Source: Bacillota bacterium (GTDB taxonomy: Bacteria; Eremiobacterota; SpSt-956; JAKJGF01). From it: DNA of 20,761 bases. Under the pieces are notes generated by a model. That model was not told where the DNA came from, did no database searches, and was given only the letters and a program-made list of their open reading frames with translations. The DNA is taken from NCBI GenBank assembly GCA_029555925.1, contig JAKPQU010000205.1, positions 1-20,761 on the forward strand, given 5' to 3'. Each line of letters begins with the position of its first letter. Position 1 is the first letter of the stretch. Positions 16,390-20,761 of the stretch are shown here, piece by piece. The translations under genes and the position numbers were made by a program.

Positions 16390-16818
16390 ATGAAGACCAG
16401 TTTTATGAATCCTCAAGAAGTTGAAAAGAAGTGGTGGATTGTAGATGCCAGCGGTAAGACTCTTGGCAGATTATCTACCGGTATTGCTCGAATACTGATG
16501 GGTAAGACTAAACCGACTTACTGTCCCAATGTAGATGTGGGAGACAGAGTTATAGTTGTTAATGCGGAAAAGATAAGAGTAACAGGTAAAAAACTTGAAG
16601 ATAAGATATATTATCGTCATTCCGGTTACCCGGGAGGATTAAAGGAAGTTACCTGTGGAGATTTACTGGCGAAGTATCCGGAACGGGTTATAGAATTTGC
16701 CGTGAATGGTATGTTGCCTAAAAATAAATTAAGAAAACCAAGAATGAAAAAACTTAAAATATATAAAGGTTCTTCTCATCCACATGAGGCTCAGATGCCT
16801 GAACCTGTTGATTTTTAA
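16390..16818 (+). CDS. rplM: 50S ribosomal protein L13
   Basis: Large-subunit ribosomal protein L13, 142 residues, the usual length. It begins MKTSFMNPQEVEKKWWIVDASGKTLGRL and carries the family stretches YCPNVDVGDRVIVVNAEKI, YYRHSGYPGGLK and AVNGMLPKNKL, ending HPHEAQMPEP. The ribosome-binding site GGAAGGAGG is strong. It is first in the conserved L13-S9 operon, 36 bases before rpsI, under a near-consensus promoter. Nothing is unusual. Confidence 0.98.
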   Translation: MKTSFMNPQEVEKKWWIVDASGKTLGRLSTGIARILMGKTKPTYCPNVDVGDRVIVVNAEKIRVTGKKLEDKIYYRHSGYPGGLKEVTCGDLLAKYPERVIEFAVNGMLPKNKLRKPRMKKLKIYKGSSHPHEAQMPEPVDF

Positions 16819-16854
16819 TATTTAATCAGTTTTGTTAGCGGGGAGGGAAATGTA

Positions 16855-17253
16855 TTGTCTAACTTGAGTAAATGGTTTTATGGCACAGGGAGGAGAAAGA
16901 CTTCTGTAGCAAGAGTCTGGATCAGTCCCGGTGAAGGTAAGGTTACTATAAATGACATGCCTATGGCAGATTATTTAAATAGAAGTGTTCTGGAAAAGAT
17001 ATTGCTTCAACCTGTAGAAGCAGCAAAGGGGTTCGGTCAGTTTGACGTAGTTGCTACTGTCAAAGGCGGAGGCAAATCCGGTCAGGCAGGCGCAGTCCGT
17101 CATGGAATTGCAAGGGCTTTACTTGCCTTTGATATTACCACCAGAAGCGTATTGAAAAAAGGTGGATTCCTGACAAGAGATGCCCGTGAAAAAGAACGTA
17201 AAAAATACGGGAGAAAAAGGGCAAGGAAGAGATTCCAGTTCAGTAAGAGATAA
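16855..17253 (+). CDS. rpsI: 30S ribosomal protein S9
   Basis: Small-subunit ribosomal protein S9, 132 residues. Diagnostic stretches are [16 protein letters not shown] near the N-terminus, [19 protein letters not shown] in the middle, and the basic C-terminal tail [17 protein letters not shown] that reaches toward the P-site tRNA. The start is TTG, with GGAGG about 9 bases upstream. The ATG five bases before it is out of frame and soon hits a stop. A strong intrinsic terminator follows 15 bases after the stop. Confidence 0.97.
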   Translation: MSNLSKWFYGTGRRKTSVARVWISPGEGKVTINDMPMADYLNRSVLEKILLQPVEAAKGFGQFDVVATVKGGGKSGQAGAVRHGIARALLAFDITTRSVLKKGGFLTRDAREKERKKYGRKRARKRFQFSKR

Positions 17254-17268
17254 TTTTATCTTAACCCG

Positions 17269-17298
17269 AACAGGAGGGAATTTACCCTCCTGTTTTTA
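17269..17298 (+). terminator. Intrinsic terminator after rpsI
   Basis: A ten-base-pair stem, AACAGGAGGG with CCCTCCTGTT, around a 6-base loop, followed by a T-run. It closes the rplM-rpsI operon just before yebC, so yebC needs its own promoter or readthrough. Confidence 0.92.
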
Positions 17299-17323
17299 GT
17301 TTGTTTATGAAGGAGGAACAATT

Positions 17324-18073
17324 ATGTCAGGCCATTCTAAATGGCATAATATCAAACTTCGTAAATCCAAAGTGGATGCGCAGAAAGGTAAGATGTTTAC
17401 GAAGGTAGCAAGGGAAATCATAATAGCTGCCAGAGAAGGAGGAGGGGATCCTGCAGGTAACTTTCGTCTTCGTGTCGTTATAGAAAAAGCCAGAAGTGTT
17501 AATATGCCTCAGGAAAATATCAAGAGAGCCATACAGAAAGGTACAGGAGATGCAAAAGACGGAAATGCCTTTGAAGAGATTTTATACGAAGGCTATGGCC
17601 CTGCCGGAGTGGCTTTATTGATAAGTGTAGTTACAGATAACAGGAACCGCACCGCAGCAGACGTAAGGAATATACTGTCCAGAAATGGCGGAAGTCTCGG
17701 AGAAAGCGGATGTGTTCTCTGGATGTTTGATAAAAAAGGCATATTTACTTTCAGCTCAGAGAAGGTAAAAGAAGACGATATATTTATGGTAGCTACCGAT
17801 GCAGGTGCGGATGACGTAAACAGTGAAGACGGAAACATAGAGGTTACATGTGCACCCCAGGATTTTCAGTCTCTCCGGGAAACTCTGGAAAAAAGCGGTT
17901 TTATACCGGAAGACAGCAAGATTTCTATGCTGCCTAAAACGACAGTTTCACTCGACGAAGACGGTGCAAAAAAGGTCTTAAAATTGATAGATCTTCTTGA
18001 AGATTACGATGATGTTCAGGAAGTGTATTCTAATTTTGACATATCGGATGAAATAATGGAGAAACTTGGTTAA
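17324..18073 (+). CDS. yebC: YebC/PmpR/TACO1 family protein
   Basis: A 249-residue cytoplasmic protein of the YebC family, opening with the invariant MSGHSKWHNIK and followed by KVDAQKGKMFTKVAREI. ARSVNMPQENIKRAIQKGTG and YEGYGPAGVALLI are also diagnostic. Members were annotated as transcriptional regulators; newer work on the family points to a role in translation. The length is normal. AAGGAGG lies 8 bases before ATG. The gene follows the rpsI terminator and is followed directly by ruvC with a one-base TAATG overlap, the common yebC-ruvC arrangement. No promoter is evident in the 25 bases between terminator and ribosome-binding site. Confidence 0.97.
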   Translation: MSGHSKWHNIKLRKSKVDAQKGKMFTKVAREIIIAAREGGGDPAGNFRLRVVIEKARSVNMPQENIKRAIQKGTGDAKDGNAFEEILYEGYGPAGVALLISVVTDNRNRTAADVRNILSRNGGSLGESGCVLWMFDKKGIFTFSSEKVKEDDIFMVATDAGADDVNSEDGNIEVTCAPQDFQSLRETLEKSGFIPEDSKISMLPKTTVSLDEDGAKKVLKLIDLLEDYDDVQEVYSNFDISDEIMEKLG

Positions 18074-18564
18074 TGATAGTTATGGGGGTAGACCCGGGTC
18101 TTATTACTACAGGCTACGGTCTGCTTCAGGAACATGGACAGAAGATTACATTAATCGAAGGCGGAGTCGTCAAGACCAGATCGTGTGATGAATTGTCTGT
18201 AAGGTTGAAAATACTCTTTAACGGCATATCAGGTGTTCTTGATGAATTCAGTCCCGATGCAGTCGCCGTAGAAAAACTTTATTCCCATTATAAACATCCA
18301 AAGACAGCCATTATGATGGGACATGCCAGAGGGGTCATATATCTGGCTGCTGCTATTCGTGATATTCCTGTAGCAAGTTACGGTGCTACTGAGATTAAAC
18401 AATCTATAACAGGACGCGGAAGAGCAACGAAGGAACAGGTTCAGTTTATGATGTCCAGAGAACTCGGCCTTCAGGTATTGCCGGAACCATATGATGTTAC
18501 AGATGCCCTGGCTATTGCTCTTACCCATGTTAATATGAGGAAAAAAGAAATTTTTAAATCTTAA
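18073..18564 (+). CDS. ruvC: Holliday junction resolvase RuvC
   Basis: Endonuclease that resolves Holliday junctions with RuvAB, 163 residues. The four catalytic carboxylates are visible: D7 (GVDPG), E67 (VAVEKLY), D141 and D144 (DVTDALA). SHYKHPKTAIMMGHARGV and KQSITGRGRATKEQV are typical. The start overlaps the yebC stop by one base (TAATG), implying translational coupling. The TAA stop is also the first triplet of a TAATGCG heptamer pair, and element B copy 2 then separates ruvC from ruvA by 133 bases. Confidence 0.98.
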   Translation: MIVMGVDPGLITTGYGLLQEHGQKITLIEGGVVKTRSCDELSVRLKILFNGISGVLDEFSPDAVAVEKLYSHYKHPKTAIMMGHARGVIYLAAAIRDIPVASYGATEIKQSITGRGRATKEQVQFMMSRELGLQVLPEPYDVTDALAIALTHVNMRKKEIFKS

Positions 18565-18575
18565 TGCGTAATGCG
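18562..18575. repeat. Heptamer pair overlapping ruvC stop
   Basis: Two TAATGCG units; the first begins with the ruvC stop codon. Confidence 0.6.
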
Positions 18576-18576
18576 T

Positions 18577-18676
18577 TTTACTGGGTTGAGCATAAATAAT
18601 ACATATATGCTCTCGTGACGCGTAACTCGTGACGGGAGGAAAACTTTTATTGCATGCTTATGGTCAGGTCAGTAAA
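18577..18676 (+). mobile_element. Element B copy 2 (MITE-like, 100 bp)
   Basis: Begins TTTACTGGGTTGAGCATAA; the reverse complement of its right end is TTTACTGACCTGACCATAA, giving an imperfect 19-bp terminal inverted repeat. The core has CGTGACG/CGTAACT heptamers. It is inverted relative to copy 1 at 14556. It splits the usually tight ruvC-ruvA junction. Confidence 0.8.
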
Positions 18677-18697
18677 TAATGACTTCAGGAGAAATCT

Positions 18698-19327
18698 ATG
18701 TTAACCAGAATCAGAGGGAAGATTTTAGAATTCGGTGAAAACAGTGTGATTGTTGATGTGAACGGCCTGGGCTTTGAGGTGCTTGTTCCGACATCTATAT
18801 TAAAAACACTGGAAAATAAACCGAAAGACGAAGATATTACCCTTGTAATATATTTTTATATTCAACTTACCCCCTCGAGAGGCACACCTGTAATGATAGG
18901 TTTTAACAGTGAAATGGAAAGAGAATTTTTCGAACATTTCATATCCATTACAAGTATTGGCCCCAAAACTGCCGTTAAGTCACTGATTTATCCTTTTTCT
19001 CGAATTGCCAGAGCAATAGATTGTGCCGATGAAACGTTTCTTAAGACTATGCCGGGCATAGGCCCCAGAAAGGTTAAAGAAATAATTGCAAAACTTCAGG
19101 GCAAATTATCCAGGTTTATTGTTCTGGAAGAAGGCGAAGTTTCTGAACCTGGCAGAAAACCTGTATTTATTCCCGTTGATATAAAGGATGAAGCCCTTGA
19201 AGTATTGCTTCAACTTCAATATAATAAAACAGATGCTTTGAAGAAAATTGAAAAAGCTCTTTTGCATAAGCCTGATGTAAAGACGTCAGAAGAGCTTATT
19301 AATTTGATCTGGAAGGAAGGAATTTAA
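18698..19327 (+). CDS. ruvA: Holliday junction branch migration protein RuvA
   Basis: DNA-binding subunit of the RuvAB branch-migration motor, 209 residues. An N-terminal OB fold (MLTRIRGKILEFGENSVIVDV) is followed by two helix-hairpin-helix motifs, ITSIGPKTA (84-92) and MPGIGPRKVKEII (118-130). A C-terminal RuvB-binding three-helix domain starts DEALEVLLQLQYNK. The loop that carries the acidic pin in E. coli RuvA reads LTPSRGTPV here, without acidic residues and about four residues longer. The start has CAGGAGA 6 bases upstream. The stop is followed immediately by a long heptamer array that reaches ruvB. Confidence 0.95.
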   Translation: MLTRIRGKILEFGENSVIVDVNGLGFEVLVPTSILKTLENKPKDEDITLVIYFYIQLTPSRGTPVMIGFNSEMEREFFEHFISITSIGPKTAVKSLIYPFSRIARAIDCADETFLKTMPGIGPRKVKEIIAKLQGKLSRFIVLEEGEVSEPGRKPVFIPVDIKDEALEVLLQLQYNKTDALKKIEKALLHKPDVKTSEELINLIWKEGI

Positions 19328-19397
19328 TAGTGGATGGTGAAGGGTGAAGAGTGAAGGGTGAACTACCCGTCACGCGTTACGCGTTACGCGTCACGAT
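19328..19397. repeat. Ten-unit heptamer array with dialect switch
   Basis: Units run in one 7-base phase from TAGTGGA directly after the ruvA stop through GGGTGAA/GAGTGAA copies. After CTACCCG they switch to the opposite-strand dialect TCACGCG/TTACGCG and end at TCACGAT. The array contains GTG at 19351 with AAGGG 6 bases upstream, a possible start in frame with ruvB. Confidence 0.9.
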
Positions 19398-19412
19398 TAT
19401 AGCGAAGCAGTA

Positions 19413-19454
19413 TCACCAATCACACATCACGCATCACGCATCACGCATCACGTC
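19413..19454. repeat. Six-unit heptamer array abutting ruvB start
   Basis: Units TCACCAA, TCACACA, three perfect TCACGCA and a final TCACGTC end one base before the preferred ruvB ATG. They leave no purine-rich ribosome-binding site for it. Confidence 0.9.
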
Positions 19455-19455
19455 C

Positions 19456-20490
19456 ATGAGAGAAAGAATAGTAACGGCACAGCAAATTGAAGAAGATAAA
19501 GATAATGACTCAATAAGGCCCGGCACTATAGGTGAATATATAGGGCAGGAAAGGGTTGTGGAAAATCTCAGGATTTCCATAAAAGCTGCTCTTATGAGGC
19601 AGGAACCGCTTGATCATGTTCTTTTTTACGGCCCTCCGGGACTCGGAAAAACTACTCTCGCGAAGATTATAGCCAGTGAAATGGGCGGTAAAATTATATC
19701 CTCTTCAGGGCCTGCTCTTGAGAAAGCCCATGATCTTGTCGGAATACTCACCAATCTTAATCAGGGAGATATACTGTTTATCGATGAAATACACAGACTG
19801 AACAGGGTAGTAGAAGAATTCCTCTATCCTGCAATGGAGGATTTTCAGATTGATTTCGTTATCGATAAAGGCCCCTATGCAAAAACAATAAAACTGGATT
19901 TGAAGAAATTTACTCTTGTAGGGGCTACTACGAGAAAAGGGCTTATTACTGCACCCCTGAGAGACAGATTCGGTATACTTCATCATCTTGATTTTTATAC
20001 TGTGGAAGAACTGGAAAAAATAGTTTTTCGTGCTTCAAGAATATTAAATGTTCACATAGATGACGGAGGAGCAGGGGAGATTGCCAGGCGTTCCAGAGGA
20101 ACACCGAGAATTGCCAATCGTCTTCTTCATCGTGTAAGAGATTATGCACAGGTAAAAGGTGGAGGTAAAATCACGAAAGACATAGCAGACGAGTCTCTGA
20201 GATTGCAGGGTGTTGATAAGATGGGACTCGATATGCTGGACAGATCCTTTCTTGAAGTGATAATAGATGTATATAACGGCGGCCCTGTTGGTATTGAGGC
20301 AATAGCGGCCACATTGAATGAAGAAAAGGATACTCTGGAAGATACTGTCGAACCGTTTTTGCTTAAAATCGGATTTCTCCTGAGAACCCCTTCCGGAAGA
20401 AGAGCAAGTAATGGCGCCTATGAACATCTCGGAAGAACTCCAAAGGTTATAACGGAACAGGGATTGCTTTTTTTACCTGCCGATAAATAA
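19456..20490 (+). CDS. ruvB: Holliday junction branch migration helicase RuvB
   Basis: AAA+ motor of RuvAB branch migration; 344 residues from the preferred ATG, which opens with the family-typical [10 protein letters not shown]. Walker A GPPGLGKT is at 59-66, Walker B ILFIDEIH at 106-113, the sensor GATTR at 156-160, and APLRDRFG at 166-173 with the arginine-finger region. A C-terminal winged-helix DNA-binding domain ends in [17 protein letters not shown]. The open frame extends 35 residues upstream to GTG 19351, all heptamer-encoded (for example [10 protein letters not shown]). The ATG lacks a Shine-Dalgarno, while that GTG has AAGGG 6 bases upstream, so the longer form cannot be excluded. 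It is last in the yebC-ruvCAB cluster. Confidence 0.96.
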   Translation: MRERIVTAQQIEEDKDNDSIRPGTIGEYIGQERVVENLRISIKAALMRQEPLDHVLFYGPPGLGKTTLAKIIASEMGGKIISSSGPALEKAHDLVGILTNLNQGDILFIDEIHRLNRVVEEFLYPAMEDFQIDFVIDKGPYAKTIKLDLKKFTLVGATTRKGLITAPLRDRFGILHHLDFYTVEELEKIVFRASRILNVHIDDGGAGEIARRSRGTPRIANRLLHRVRDYAQVKGGGKITKDIADESLRLQGVDKMGLDMLDRSFLEVIIDVYNGGPVGIEAIAATLNEEKDTLEDTVEPFLLKIGFLLRTPSGRRASNGAYEHLGRTPKVITEQGLLFLPADK

Positions 20491-20761
20491 TTATAAGGTG
20501 AAAACAAGAAAAATATTATCTTTATCATAATTCTTTTATCTCTTGCTTCCCTGGCCTGATTTATAGTTAGTTTCATAACTATCCATACATAATGACCTCG
20601 TAATGCGTAAAGCGTAATGCGTGATGCGCAGGGATTAAACCCGTCACGCGTCACGCGTTACGCGTCACGACGACTTAAATTCTAATAAGTTATGAAATAC
20701 ACTATAACCTGATAAGACAGGGCGTGAATATAACTATGGAGTTAAATTCAGGACTCATATG
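20491..20761. other. Post-ruvB region with signal-peptide-like remnant and element A copy 3
   Basis: Directly after ruvB, a frame without a start codon reads KKNIIFIIILLSLASLA and then hits TGA at the edge of element A copy 3. It looks like a broken signal peptide. To the right of the element a short frame, ATG at 20735 (MELNSGLI), is open to the window end; it is too short to judge. Confidence 0.4.
20561..20707 (+). mobile_element. Element A copy 3 (MITE-like, 147 bp) with 6-bp target duplication
   Basis: The same terminal inverted repeats and 147-bp length as copy 2, in inverted orientation to it. It is flanked by CCTGAT on both sides (20555-20560 and 20708-20713), a direct repeat expected from transposition. 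Four heptamers lie in each arm around the CAGGGATTAAACCCG spacer. Confidence 0.88.

Noticed and set aside
19328..19454. Tandem repeats as a possible CRISPR array
   Set aside because: The units are 7 bp and contiguous with no spacers; CRISPR repeats are about 23-50 bp and separated by unique spacers.
1..20761. tRNA, rRNA or riboswitch genes
   Set aside because: I looked in the intergenic gaps for cloverleaf-like or known aptamer patterns and found none. A covariance-model search was not possible here.

Overview
This is a bacterial chromosome segment of low GC content. It carries standard bacterial housekeeping genes (recN, rplM-rpsI, yebC-ruvC-ruvA-ruvB) with ordinary Shine-Dalgarno sites, sigma-70-like promoter hexamers and intrinsic terminators. 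The phylum cannot be fixed from the window. A GT-C/DUF2298 membrane giant, an orphan DUF2791-type ATPase, a kinase-HEAT protein, TPR proteins and dense 7-bp repeats would fit a large-genome environmental lineage, but that is inference.

Layout, left to right. recN (+, 50-1723) is complete. A minus-strand pair follows: a zinc-type CDF transporter (2779-3714) and, 21 bases downstream, an exported seven-TPR protein (1903-2757). A plus-strand pair comes next: a 1759-residue fusion of GT-C glycosyltransferase, DUF2298 and NHL propeller (4040-9319), then a DUF362 protein (9378-10652). A perfect bidirectional terminator separates these from a minus-strand DUF2791/BREX-like ATPase (10766-12040). Divergent from the ATPase are a small membrane-anchored protein (12237-12491) and a lipoprotein (12787-14022). 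A HIT hydrolase (14193-14534) converges on a predicted pseudokinase with HEAT repeats (14633-16081, minus). A strong promoter then starts rplM-rpsI (16390-17253), which ends at a clear terminator. yebC-ruvC-ruvA-ruvB (17324-20490) forms the Holliday-junction cluster. With recN at the other end, the window has two separate recombinational-repair loci.

The most striking content lies between the genes. Almost every intergenic gap carries tandem arrays of a 7-bp unit (consensus NNGTRAN on one strand) in three sequence dialects: GCGTRAY, CAGTRAN and GGGTGAA. Two families of small transposon-like elements without coding capacity have such heptamers at their core. Element A is 126-147 bp, with three good copies and one decayed relative; it has about 20-bp terminal inverted repeats, and one copy has a 6-bp target duplication. 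Element B is exactly 100 bp in two copies, with about 19-bp terminal inverted repeats. Element A copies differ in length by exactly three heptamers, so units are gained and lost inside the mobile element. Arrays and elements abut or supply several stop codons (recN, TPR gene, HIT gene, pseudokinase, ruvC, ruvA) and reach up to the starts of the DUF362 gene and ruvB, where they also create misleading N-terminal extensions.

Starts were chosen by ribosome-binding site and family length. They differ from the longest open frame for the TPR, CDF, DUF362, ATPase, lipoprotein, HIT, kinase and ruvB genes. TTG starts are inferred for recN, rpsI and the ATPase.
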